Shown one piece after another: positions 1 through 11,356 of a stretch of DNA of 64,000 bases. Origin of the DNA: Ophiosphaerella korrae. Its lineage: Eukaryota; Ascomycota; Dothideomycetes; Pleosporales; Phaeosphaeriaceae. The stretch spans positions 1-64,000 of the forward strand of contig JALNQF010000086.1 in the NCBI GenBank assembly GCA_028456385.1. The letters are read 5' to 3'. The notes beneath the pieces are model-generated. The model did not search any database and was not told the origin of the DNA. It worked only from the letters and a program-made list of their open reading frames with translations. Position numbers and translations under genes: made by a program. The stretch's first letter is position 1; each line of letters opens with the position of its first letter.

Positions 1-1690
1 ATACTACTTTAACTATAACTAGAATAACTAGGTATAGTTACTACTTATAGTATAGTTAGTATATAATAGTATAAAGAATATAGTAATAAAAGTATTACTT
101 TTTTTTATAAACTATAGATTTAATTCTAATATATACTAGATACTAAAAAATATAGAATTTTAGATACTAAAAAAAGAAAACTTTATAAATAAACTAAAAG
201 AAATATATAATTAAATATAATAAAATACTAAATTCTTATAAGATTATATATTAAAGTACTATAATAAGAAATATAAAAAAAGACTTTAATTTAAAGAAAA
301 AGAAAAAGTATAGTTAGTATAAAAAAATATTAAAACTAAATTATATAAAGATATAACTATATAAAATAAAGAAGAAAGTTATATAAGTTATATTTAACTA
401 AAACTACTAGATAAGATAAAAATATATTTAACTTTCTATATAGTACTACTAGGAAAAGTATTATAAGAAGTAAAATTACTTATATATAAAGTAGATATAT
501 ATAAAGAATAAAAAGTAAAAAAAGTAAAAAAAAATTTAAAATATTAGTTCTATAATAGAAGAAACTACTACTTAGTAAAATAGATAAGTATAAATAAAAA
601 AGAATAACTATAAAAAAATATATAAAAACTAAAAGATAACTTTAACTACTCTAAGAAATTAAAAAACTTCTAAAGTTAAAATCTTCTAGACTACTTAGTA
701 GTAAACTAAAAAAGCTTACGTTATTAATAAGAAGCTAAAAGGTATTAAATATACTTAATATAATAAGAGCTAGAGTAGCTCTTACTATATCTTAAAAGTC
801 TAGTTTAGATTTTAAGAAAGTAGACTATTTAATAGACTTCTTATTATTTAAAGCTTTTATTTTCTAAAGGTAAGCTAAATAAGTTTAATTATTAGATAGC
901 TATATCTAATTTTTAAAAAGTTAAGCTTAATATTCTTTTAGTATATAATAAGAAGCTTTTTATACTTTTTTATACTCTTTTTTAGCTTCTATAATCTATA
1001 ATAATAGTTTTTATTATAAGATATAAGCTTAGGAATAAGTAGGAGATAATTATTAATTAAAGAGTTATCTAAGCTAGGCTACTTATATATAGTAGAGTAG
1101 CTCGAATAGCTTGTATAGCTTACTTACTACTACTAGCTTACCTAAATTGTATAGAGCGGGGCTCTAACTTGCAATAGTTTTTCTTAATTATAGTTAATAG
1201 CTCTCTTTATTATAAATTAGTATAGATATATATATAAGTATTTTTAACTTATACTCTACTATAGAAATACTAGATAAGTTATAAAAATTATAAGTATTAG
1301 TATAAATATATACCTTCTAAGCTTTACTATATTTTAAAGAAAAATAAACTAATAAAAGGTTTAAAGATTTATAATAAAAATAAAAAAATATTATAATACT
1401 ATAGTATAATATATAATTAGCTAAGGTAAGATAATAATAAGTTAATAGAGTAAGTATAAAAGAAGATAAAGAACTGTATATTAATAAAGAAATAGGATTA
1501 GTAACTTTAGCTCTAAAATAAGAAAATAAGAACTTACTTTAAGAAAAGAATAGTATTATAGATATAATAAGAGAAATTATAGTAGAACTAATTAGTTTTA
1601 ACTTAAGTACTAATAAAGTATAAGATAAGTAGAGTAATAAGCTAGATTAGAAAATAACTTATAATTAAGATACGTAATGTAATCCCTTGA
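1..1690. repeat. AT-rich RIP-mutated repeat relic
   Basis: The stretch is very largely A and T, almost lacks CpG, and is saturated with TAA and TAG in all frames; no open frame of note survives. This is the footprint of repeat-induced point mutation acting on transposon copies in Pezizomycotina. Islands of slightly higher GC at about 1080-1170 (short AGCTTA/AGTAGCT words) may be parts of the original element. The element class cannot be told by eye. The AT-rich block gives way to ordinary composition near 1690. Confidence 0.75.
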
Positions 1691-2148
1691 TCTATAAAGT
1701 GTATAGACAAGAAATAATTACAGATTAATAGATTAGTAATCTGTTAATCTATAGTCGCCAAGACTAGATACGAGCGACAGATTAATAGATTAGTATAGGT
1801 ATATAGGCAGTAACAATGCGTATCGTTAGGATAGCATCGGCAATCCAATCTCTAACTAAGAGCGACAATACACTAACATCGCGAGAATTATTCTATTGTT
1901 ACAAGTTTATTGCTTAATCACTACACGCACTTTAGTCATCAACTTTCAATCCGCCATACCCCCCCCCCCCCCCAGAGGTCACTTGTAGTCGACAACAGGT
2001 GACCCCATTGCATATATTAAGTACTTTTAGCTTTTATTAAACTCCCTATATATACTTATATAAAGGTGTTCCTTTACTATAGTTTATATAAAGTTATTAG
2101 AAAAGTATTAGACTCTACTACATATAATCGGGGAGTCTTAGGTTAGCC
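1691..2148. other. Spacer with palindrome and poly-C tract
   Basis: No gene is seen. It holds a near-perfect 14+14 bp palindrome (1722-1750) with a third half-copy at 1779-1792, and an uninterrupted run of 15 C at 1959-1973. AT-rich sequence returns at about 2010-2120. Confidence 0.5.
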
Positions 2149-2410
2149 TTGCGGCTCTACAAGGGCTCTGTTATACCGCAGCTCTACTCCACTGCGCCAA
2201 ACAAACCCAAAAAGGTAGGTGAGTATTCAACAACGTTGAATGCAGGAGTAGAACAGTATATATCGTTACAAAGGCCCACTGGCCCTTGGCTCTCGGCTCG
2301 GTATGCGCCAATCGCAATACCACTACAGCCCTGCAGGCCTTGTAGGTGCCGAAGCCTAACAGGCTCCGAGTAAGATCGAATAAGGTAGAGAGATACCAAC
2401 ACTAACTTAT
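2149..2410 (-). repeat. Possible solo LTR or SINE-like fragment
   Basis: Read on the minus strand this GC-richer island starts with TGTTGGTATCTCTCTACC near 2402, as many fungal LTRs do, and near 2202-2184 carries TGGCGCAGTGG followed by AGTAGAGC, which resembles a tRNA A-box (initiator tRNA-like). No direct repeat partner or coding sequence is visible in the window. It may be a solo LTR fragment or a tRNA-derived short element; both are inference. Confidence 0.3.
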
Positions 2411-2539
2411 CAACTACTCAATCTATATATTTTAACTCATCTTACCGACTACGGGTCGGCACCTGCGTCCTACTTCTACGTGTATTCTAGTATACCATAA
2501 TATCCTTGCCGTCTGTTGTCAACATATCGTGGCTGAGCC

Positions 2540-3799
2540 CCAGGACCAACTAATTCTCTAGTAATACCTCACCATCTTCTGCCTTTCGGAGGGTTATATC
2601 AAAACTATTTTCTCCTTTTTTATCGCCCCACAATGCTTCCTGCACGTTTAACCAGTTCTCTTTTATAACGTTGACACCGGTTGGATTTAAATAGCGCGTA
2701 TGGATCTACGCGCTGAGAATTGCCATTTCGAATTTGCCGCGAATTTTATCCCTAACCTCAGAAGCGGTAGCATGTGGCCTGAATTTGATCATGAAGCTAG
2801 AATTCAGCCCTAAGTTAAGCCCTTTTTCAACAAGGTAGTCTATAGCTCTCTCGCTAACTTGTGCGTACAATGTTGCATCCACGTTACCCTAACTTCCCGT
2901 GTGGGCTTTAATGGCGCATCGTTGTTGCTTTCATTTCTCTGGTTGGGTGCTGGATAATTCTTCTTCTTTGTACCTTCTCTCTCGTTCATCCAATGAGGCA
3001 CGTCGTTCGATGAGATGTGCGTGGGCTGGTCCTAATTGTCACTGAATCGCTTCTTCCACACTAAACTGCTTATCGAGTAATCGACATACATTAGACCGTT
3101 GAGGCATCGATTTTATGCTTCGAGTTCCCCCTCACCAAAGCTGGGAAATAGACCAAAGTCATTAATAACAACGCTACTTACATCAATCGCTAGCGGCTTC
3201 TACCCCGTGAACTTTCCAAAGGCCTGTGATGCAGAGTCTTGCAATTCCTGCCTTTCTTCAAGAGCTGGCTTTTGAAGGCCACGGTACATTTTTGCCATAG
3301 CCAGCGCCATACGCTAGGTAGCATGGAGACCATCGTCCTGAACAGGGAACTTTATGATAGGGTCCTCATCTAACTCCATCTCTTCAGGGAGGTCTGCGAT
3401 ATAGCCCAAGACTTTCTCTGAGTGGACGGGGATGTTTTTGTGGTCAGTGAACGCACTCACATAGTACAGCAAGACCCATCGACTCATAGTAAAGCAGCAG
3501 AACTCTTCCCTTCGGCCGTACCGGGCATATGCCGCCATTTGACCCTTAGTCTTCCATAGTTTAACAAACGATTTGAGGTCGTCTATTTTGCCCGATTCGA
3601 GCTTTGTGTTCTCCGAGCTTGCTTTCCGGCCATGATCAATCCTGAGACGCTTGCTGTTGATACTGTCGGGTGTACTGCTAAGCTTTGGCGTTGGAGAGCC
3701 TTCGATAGCTCGTTTCTTGCTTGGAGATGAGGGTGTGGCGGGTTTGATATCCCTTTCTGACTTTCTGGGTGTCTTCGGACGTCCTGTTCCTTTGGCCAT
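2540..3799 (-). pseudogene. Decayed gene, unrecognised, RIP-type stops
   Basis: An ATG at 3799 opens a basic, Ser/Pro/Lys-rich N-terminus (MAKGTGRPKTPRK...) and the frame is clear to a TAG at about 3314. Directly past that stop the same frame continues protein-like for some 60 codons (MALAMAKMYRGLQKPALEER), meets further TAG and TAA codons, and after a frameshift near 2885 goes on to about 2540 (for example FRPHATASEVRDKIRGKFEM). Most stops are TAG where CAG or TGG would fit, the typical RIP outcome. The intact protein would have been over 400 residues. I do not recognise the family. The motif KRLRIDHGRKAS in its N-terminal part recurs in the relic at 5639-6042. Confidence 0.6.
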
Positions 3800-4639
3800 G
3801 GTGTCGTCTATAGTGACAGTGTCAGTTAAACAGTACGGGGATGTCGTGGTGCAACGGTTTGAGGTTGCGTTCGAAAGACGTGCAGCGTAGGCGGCAGGGA
3901 AGCGCAGGGCAAGGTAGGCACTTTGCTTGGCTTGTAATTCGAGGTGAATATGGCGCCAAACGACGTGATGCGTGCGCAGCGCATGATAACTAGATAGCAC
4001 AGAATGTAAAACAGTATAATAATACTATCATCTTTACTTACTTCCAGGCGTTAATTTGAACGTTAATTATAAAAACAGCCATAATACTCGGCTTCATACT
4101 AATACTTGATCTACGCAATAGATTCCGTGTTGTTATAACCATGGCTATAGAGTATGGAGTTACTCCCGCTTTATCTATAAATATACTTCTAAATAATCGC
4201 AAATACCCTAACCAGAGTCAAGCTACTTTTTCGTAACTAATACTAACTAGCAAGGAAAGAGTAGAGCGATTAGAGTAGAGTATGATTCTACATATCAGAA
4301 CCTACTTGGGTTAGTAGCTCGGCTCAATGGCTATCTCATATGGTCGAACAACCAGCTTCTACGACATGTAGCCCGAAGCTATATTTACTTCTATCTGAAT
4401 CAAAGCTTTTAAAGCTAGATGTCCGTCAACGAATAAAGTGCATGTGTTACTCTATTCGTCACAAATACGAGGCGGATACAATACGCAATAAACCAAACTG
4501 TTTCTTTACAAGACAGTACTAGATTACTCTTCCCTACTTTCGCTAGTTGGGAACGGTATATCTATAGAGATTGAGTAAAGCTTGGCTATGGTTTTGATCC
4601 AAGGGCCGTACAGCTTTGGCTAGGCCGTTTTCCACTTTT
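3800..4639. other. Spacer without clear gene
   Basis: Upstream flank of the decayed gene on its left. Only short frames occur (the longest is about 60 codons at 4340-4522) and none has recognisable content. Confidence 0.4.
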
Positions 4640-5534
4640 ACGGATGGTTGAGAGTTTTGGATACACGTATCAAAGGTATTTGAGCCTTCGTCATTTACTA
4701 GCCTGGCGCCCATCTCCTCGTCTCCGATTTTTGGCGCTACAGAAGGATAAGGACCTAAGTGGCGGGTTCTCGGCGGCTTCATCATCGAGAATCACCAGTT
4801 GTGGGCTCGGGAGCGATAGAACCTATACCCATTGGCTCCGATGATGAAATAGACACCGGTTTTAATCAACCCATTCGGACCGAGGTACAAGCTGCCTAGG
4901 ACGCAACGAGACTATCAGAAGATATCAACAGCAATAATTCAACGTTAGCTGTCAATAGTGCATTCTCTCGGCGACCTCAAATCTAATTGAGCGGCGGTCG
5001 ACGAAAATTCTACTGAAGCGATCAAGCTCTTCTCGGGGGTGATTCGGGGGCAAACGTTGCGGCGACAATAGCAGTGTGCGACAAAAGCTTGCTTGCTGCC
5101 CTAACAGGCGATACCTTGCAGTGCGTAAGGCGACTGTCTACGGTCAATGTCATAAGGACATAGTCAACACGGTCAAAGAAACGGAAAGCTGCTCTAACTG
5201 CTGGGATTGATGTCACGAAGTCTGTTGAAAAGATAGTGAGGCGAAGATCAAGGGGGCTCTAGACAACCTCCTCAAACAACGCGAGCTCACACGCGAGCTG
5301 ACACGTTCATGCGAACCAGCTGGGGCAATTGTTGTTAGGCGCCTAGTTATGTGCCTACTCAAAGATGCCATCACCAAAGCCACCAACAGCTGGGATTCCG
5401 TTATCAACGACGTCGCAATGCTGGTTCTTACGTCATGCTTCAACTGCAGAGGTGGTGATCTGATGGGTGATACTGCCAAGGCGAATTATAGGCGAGCCGA
5501 CCTACCTGGGCTACGCTATTCGGGATTAGCATAG
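4640..5534 (+). pseudogene. Decayed gene, unrecognised
   Basis: Plus-strand coding character runs through several frames broken by stops and at least two frameshifts. Successive protein-like pieces include the stretch around 4850-4975, one at 5035-5160, and the best-kept C-terminal piece at 5230-5534 (KIKGALDNLLKQRELTREL ... FNCRGGDLMGDTAKANY). Adjacent pieces in neighbouring frames fit head to tail, so this reads as one gene with indels. The family is not recognised; a link to recombinase-like proteins of fungal mobile elements crossed my mind but I cannot support it. Confidence 0.5.
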
Positions 5535-5599
5535 TCAGGACCAGGGGCGAAAAAAGGTAGTTTCTCTTTGATACTATACAATAATGAGGTGTACACAGG

Positions 5600-6042
5600 T
5601 GGTATCAGTTATGCATCGTGGACTGAATAGCCCATGGATTATACACGGCGGTGCCAGTGTAAGCGCGAACTAGAAAAATGGTGAGAAGGTCTGTGGTGAG
5701 TATCGGACGATAATTCCAAGATCATGTCCACTGTCTCGCCCACGCTTGCCTTCCGACCATGGTGAACCTTGACACGCTTATGTTTGACACTGCCAGGTAT
5801 ACCACTGGGCATCGACTGGGCTGAGGAACCTCCGCGAGTCCGGGGCCCTTTCACGCCGGATGAGAGGCGTGTGGAGGACTTGTTTTGATTTGTCTTGTGC
5901 GTGTTGCCGCCGTGCTAGATACTTCTGTTATAGCGTCGTCTGGAGTAACTTCCTCCAACATTACCAACATTACTCTAATATCGTCTAGACAGCGGGACGA
6001 ACTTAACACCATAACGATCTCAGTAGCTGTCTTACTTGACAC
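5600..6042 (-). pseudogene. Gene relic sharing the KRxRxxHGRKAS motif
   Basis: Two minus-strand frames (6042-5851 and 5854-5639) overlap by a few bases and look like one N-terminal region split by a frameshift. The second contains KHKRVKVHHGRKASVGET, clearly similar to KRLRIDHGRKAS in the relic at 3314-3799, preceded in both by a Ser/Pro-rich stretch. It appears to be a paralogous N-terminal fragment. Function unknown. Confidence 0.45.
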
Positions 6043-7152
6043 GTAGGATACACTATATCAAACTCAATTATGACAACTCAACCATTATTTTCAAATTGAA
6101 AACTGTTTCAACACGACCGGGTGTCAGATTTGATGGTCACTGAGGCACTGAGTCACTGATGCGAATAGAGTTCAAAATAGAATTGATTGAGTTGTCTGTC
6201 TATCATCTGCCTTCTGGCTGCTACTGATATCCTTCGTAAGATTATTTGATGACTCTCGTGCCCAAGGGTTGCCCTTTGTTGAGCTGGAGCGTTGCCCGAT
6301 TGTACCTCTCTGTCAAAGGGATGCGCCGCAGTTGAGTTGGTGCGTCGCCACAGATTCCGAATCTGCTGGTTGGCTCGCTTAGCTAGTAGCGCACGTGCGC
6401 GCCAGATCGATCGTCATCGCCATCTGAGTCAACTCAACTCATGAGCTGGCTCGTGAGCCCGCTCATCTGACACCAGGACACCCACTCGTAGACCCTAGGC
6501 GATGCAGTAAGAAGCTGGGTGCCAGCGGCAGTGTATCCTCCAAGGTCGGCTCCTTCATTGAGCGGATTATCGACAAATTCGTTATGCAGGCCAGCGACTG
6601 AGTTAATGATGGCATAGGTAGATGTCGAGTCGATGCGATAGGGAGTGGTCTGGGCGAATGAGCGATGCACATCTATGCAATGATGCGATGGCGGAGGTGC
6701 ATTGCAAAAATGTAAGCAGGATAGCAATAAAATGGTCTGATGGGGTGACCTTGACATGCTGGTGTCGATTTGGGAATGGGTGACAGTGATTTCATGCGTA
6801 GGTATACGAAGATGCCAGTCATTGCGGGTAGCGGCGGTGCATTATCCAAGGCCAGCTTCTTTCTTGAATAGGGGATGTAACTCAACGACGGTCACCCTTT
6901 GTCCAGTTGCCGTGCCTCTCTTCTATGTATTTTATTGAGTCAGTGTAGTAGAATCTCACAAACTTTTACCGAAACTCGGGATGCATATTGTACAACTTGA
7001 GCGAGTCTCTACCTAAATTCCAATCGTTTTCGGAAGATGATTGCCCTGCGAGAAAACAACCGGTAAGTATCAATAGAAGACCAATCAATCAAATCGTGGC
7101 ATGCGTCGTCAACATCACAAGTGTTCGCATGAACGTTATGACTTTTATTATC
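6043..7152. other. Spacer, no gene seen
   Basis: Ordinary composition. Short frames on both strands overlap each other and lack family features. It contains the 3' flank of the rhodopsin-like gene. Confidence 0.5.
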
Positions 7153-8375
7153 CTACACATCATCACGCTTATCCCTATCCAACTGATAATCCTTTGTGAC
7201 CTTGATCTCATGCGGCCCCAGCCTGCTTATCCGTTCTGTGCTCTTACTTCCATTTTCCAGCGTCACAAACGCATTGGCCTGTGGCTTCGGCAAATCGAAC
7301 CTCCAATGCGCGGGATGTAAGTTACTTGTGGATGAGCTTCCGCTCGTTGTGCGAAACTTCAGACGTCGAAGGCCGGTACTTTCAGTGGGGAGGGTGGGGC
7401 GCTCGCGATGCCAGAAGTTGGACTGGTGGACGTTGGGGATGCAGCAGCAGATAATGCCGACGGCGATTTCAATCGGCGAGAAGCAGATGCGCCACCAGGA
7501 CGCGCCAATGGGGTCGATGCTGATATCGCCAAAGACCTCGAATGCGCAGTCCATGCGAAGAACAGCTAAAGCGACACCACTTGGGTGCGTTAGTGGATGT
7601 ATCCAGAGTTGAGTGTGGGAGACCTACAAACACCCGAGCAAGAACAATGCCAGGAACGAGATTTTCTTGTTCTTGCCCAACTGGGCACGGTATATGGCGG
7701 GAAGAGGACCAAACAGAATAACGGTGTTGAAGAGGACGTGCAGCGAGCCGATGCTGATGCACGCCTTTTTGGCTTGTAGTTCGCATTTGCCAGGAGGATG
7801 GCACATGCTGATCCACAAGGCTACGCTCCAAACATACCAAACTCCAATTATGCCCATCAAGAAATACAAGAGACCTCGCGCAATCGTTTGTCCCTCATAG
7901 AGTCGCAAATAGAACTTGACGTAAGCAAGCTGTACAATAAGAACAGACGTTGCCCAGCAGATGTCGACCGCAAATTGCATCTGTGTTGTTAGCATCTTTG
8001 TCGCCCAATGTTGAGAAGTCAACCTTACCCGCAGCCAAGAACTCATCACATCGTTGGTATTTTTCGTAGCTCGTTTGATCTCATGGGGCGACATGCCCTC
8101 GCCACAGAGAAATACCAGAATATACACTAGCGTGACAACGCAGAAGCTCATAGCCTAAAAATGTTAATAATCAGTATCGCAGCTCACAGGTGTCGACATA
8201 CAAGCGCCACTAAGCACAGCGCATCCTCAATCAATGTGTTGACTCTCCTTACACTCCTGGTGTACCATCGTGCAGCCACAACTACAGAAGCAAGTACAAA
8301 GGCCAGGACGGGAAGGACGAGTAAGGCGACTTGTTTCCCATTCACAATGTCGAAACGCTTTTTATTATCCGCCAT
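7153..8375 (-). CDS. Fungal rhodopsin-like 7TM membrane protein
   Basis: Four exons fit: 8375-8202, 8154-8029, 7980-7634 and 7579-7153, with introns of 47, 48 and 54 nt; together 357 residues. The N-terminus has a first membrane segment (LLVLPVLAFVLASVVVAARW) and then IEDALCLVAL. More segments follow in exons 2-3 (FCVVTLVYILVFLCGEG, VLIVQLAYVKFYLRLYEG) and the hallmark WRICFSPIEIAVGIICCC comes before a hydrophilic tail. This layout matches the Fung_rhodopsin family (PF20684, integral membrane proteins related to PTH11-like receptors), whose ligands are mostly unknown. An upstream in-frame ATG at 8399 (MGSFIIWIM) is possible; I chose the one just before the polar ADNKKR. A second family member lies at 21766. 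Confidence 0.85.
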
Positions 8376-10136
8376 GATCCAGATGATGAAAGAGCCCACT
8401 CTCTTACCACCATCATCTCACGCACAAAGGGTATCCAAAGACAAAAGCAAGACGAGAATAGGACCAGGCCAGAAAACAGCCCCGGAAAGAATAGAGACAG
8501 GTGAGTAGATAAGGCCCGAATGGAACCAGTTGACGATCCCCGGTGGCACAGACGCTGCACCATATTTGGGGCAGTGATATGCACCTGGCTGCTTGGAGAC
8601 AATCCGACCGTCCAACACCACATGTGCTTGCGCTTACTTTGTATTAGCTGGCGTCTCCTAATGTGCCACTACGCGATGACAAGCGTCGGGAACCGAAAGC
8701 CCCAAGGCAGTCCAGCATTCAAGCGGGGATCATAGCTCCCCTGCCCATTGGTGGTTATCCTGTCAAAGCGGCTGACCTGCATGGAGCCCTTGCCGGTTAT
8801 ATATTCGGGCCAATGAGGTGCGCACGAGCATGGTCCGTGGCTTAGGTCCACATGCTAAAGCTGGTAACCCAAGGGCGGGTATCCAGAAGTGCATTGTGGG
8901 TTGTCAGAGTAGAAGGAAGCGTTCATTTTAGTCCGCATGGTCATATTACTCTGTTGAAAGCTCAACAGCCTTGTACGTTGCTGCGTGAAGCGTTGCACGG
9001 GCTGCCTAATAACCTACATAGCCCTCGTGGTATGTGACCAGCGGTGAAGCATTGCTTTTTCTTCATTGACCGGCCTGCCAAAAACAAAAGCGTTGTCTCT
9101 GTGCGTGGAGCCAGCGCAGCTTGAAACAGCCAAAGCCTCGTCGATACATTAATTTTACCGTTTGATCTGTAGAGTGGCCGGTGTGACACCCTCACCCTTG
9201 TCGAAGAAATAAGCCCAGACCTTAGCAGCTGCTTGCTTTGTTGGATCATCAGATGCTACCTCAACGACCATCGTGACGTGTGAACTCATGGTCCACGCTC
9301 CGTGCGCTACCAGACTTCTTTGGCAGATCTGTAGTGATTCCCACCACCAGCCTGCTTGACGACATAAATATTGTCCAGCAAATGAATGGTGAGATCCAGA
9401 GCATGCATGTCGTATGCGCTGTAGATTGTTAGATTCCACGCCGATTGCCAACGGCTCGCTTGCCGGCCAAAGTTTCCAGACGAGGTGCACACCACGCAAT
9501 AGTGTCGTTCGCAAGCCTCACCACGCGCACGTTTTGACCCTCTTCGAGGTAGATAGGCAAGGCTCCGAAGACTATCGGGCCCAAACACCCGCGTTGTCGC
9601 TCTCGCGAGTCGCTAGTAATGTACTGACTCGACATATCCAACACGCCTCCATGTTCCTGGTCCAGGGACTCAGTGTGTCGGCCCGTACCCTAGTCGAGCG
9701 GGCTTGGTGAAACAAAAATCGAAATGCGGATTCCTCCTGCTCATCCTCATTTCGCGCTACCTGCGTAGAAACAAAGAATGTGGAGCCCCCTATCTAATAC
9801 TTGGGTTGAAACGTTCATGGAGTGGCACGGCATCGTCGCTATTTTCCGATCGCTCGCATGCAACCGTTGGGTACTCCACCACCTCGTGTTACCCTGTACC
9901 CATTTGTTTGCACGTGCAATATGTGGAAATTAGGGGGTCATTCAAAACACCGGCGACGTGCCCGACAGACACCGAGTGGAGACGATCCAATCAAGAGGGC
10001 GCCCACGGGTTACGTATGAATACTGTTGAATTCGCTGAGCTGGTAGCGCTCGCTGAGTGACATTTGCCGCCACTAATCTACTCTATGGTTCGTGGTCGGA
10101 CACAACTTTGTTATACCTAGTCCGTTCGTCTAACGA
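8376..10136. other. Spacer with possible unrecognised relic
   Basis: Long intergenic stretch between two minus-strand genes. At 9155-9650 several overlapping minus-strand frames (60-119 codons) have protein-like composition, and another lies at 8669-8851, but they cannot be joined by good splice sites and no family is recognised. Likely the remains of a gene, or chance frames. Confidence 0.3.
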
Positions 10137-11356
10137 TTACAAGCTCGCAAAGGCAAGCTCGTATGCCAGGCCTACAGTCATCTTTGCATGCTCTAACATG
10201 TGGGAGAAGCTAAGTGAAGCCATCGTGTCCTGAGCGGTGTGGATGAGCTTGCTAGTGTTCTCGAACGCACCCTCGATAACAAAGGCTGAAGGGTAACCAG
10301 CCTTGGAAGCGCTCGCATGGTCTGAGCACGCATATCCGCATTTGGTCTCAACATAGGGGATGGTGCAGTACTATGCCTTGTTAGCTCCTGGGTCACTTGA
10401 TGAGTGCTAATATCAACTTACAGCAGTAACAACCTTCTTGATGAAGTTTGTAAGTCCAGCGTCAACAAAGTCGGTAATAACACCAACCGCCTCTGGGACG
10501 CCAGGCTTTACATAGCCAGTCATGTCTTGTTGAAGCATGGCCTTGACAACCTTGCCGCTGCTCTTGTAGTTTGAGAAGACGGCCTGGCTGCCCAAAAGAC
10601 CTCCCTCTTCGGCCGCATACCAGTGGAACTCGATGGTATTGGCAGCCTGCCCACTGGCCACGCGCGAATCTGTCAACAGCACCCTGAATGCTTCCAAAAT
10701 AGTCACAGTTCCGCTGCCATCATCATCTGCGCCAGGAGCGCGACCGTTTGTTGGACTAGCGCCGTTGACGCTGTCTTGATGCGCACCGACAGCGACAATG
10801 TTTGTGCTTTTGCCTGGAATGGTGGCGATAACGCTGTTCTGGGTCCAGGAGGGATGGCTAAACGCGCGTACTGTTACGCCAGACACACCAGAAGCGGTAG
10901 CTATTGCCTGGGCCTCGGAAAGAAGCCATTCAGATGACTGCTTTCCAGTCGTGCTCTTGTAATAGCGGTTGTTGAAAGCCACAAAGGTGGTAAGCTTGCT
11001 TTGCATGTTTGATGTACTCAACTTAGCATTGAGCGAATTGACAGCAGACGTTTGTGTTATGGATGACGGGAAAGCAGATTGCCTCGCCGTCAGCTTGCTA
11101 GATGCCTCATGGAGCTCGGAGTAGTCTGTAATATCCATGAAATGGACTCCAGCCTGGATTCATCAGTGTCGGCCAGGGTATACTCGGGAAGTAAACTCGC
11201 ATTGAAGAGTTCCCATTTCTCGGCCTCGGTGACTTGCTTTGTCTCTCCTGGTGCGAGCTCAACCGTGAACAGTTGTTCAGTCTCCCTCTTGGGAACGGAA
11301 AGTGCAAAAGTCGCCGAAGCGGACAGCGCAAGAGCGAGCGTAGACTGGAACCTCAT
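10137..11356 (-). CDS. Secreted leucine aminopeptidase, M28 family
   Basis: Three exons, 11356-11201, 11153-10422 and 10370-10137, give 373 residues. A signal peptide ([19 protein letters not shown]) is followed by a propeptide and the M28E catalytic domain. The zinc ligands are visible: His in VGAHQDS, bridging Asp in PGADDDGSG, Glu-Glu in AAEEGG (catalytic base and ligand), Asp in QQDMTGY and His in CSDHAS. The cysteines in [17 protein letters not shown] form the usual C-terminal disulfide region. It would remove N-terminal residues from peptides outside the cell. The first intron (11154-11200, 47 nt) must start with GC (GCGAGT...CCAG) to join EKWELFN to AGVHFMDIT, a segment conserved in the family; the second (10371-10421) is a normal GT-AG. 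Confidence 0.93.

Noticed and set aside
9155..9650. Overlapping minus-strand frames resembling a small enzyme
   Set aside because: The frames cannot be linked by sound splice sites and their content differs between frames; left as spacer.
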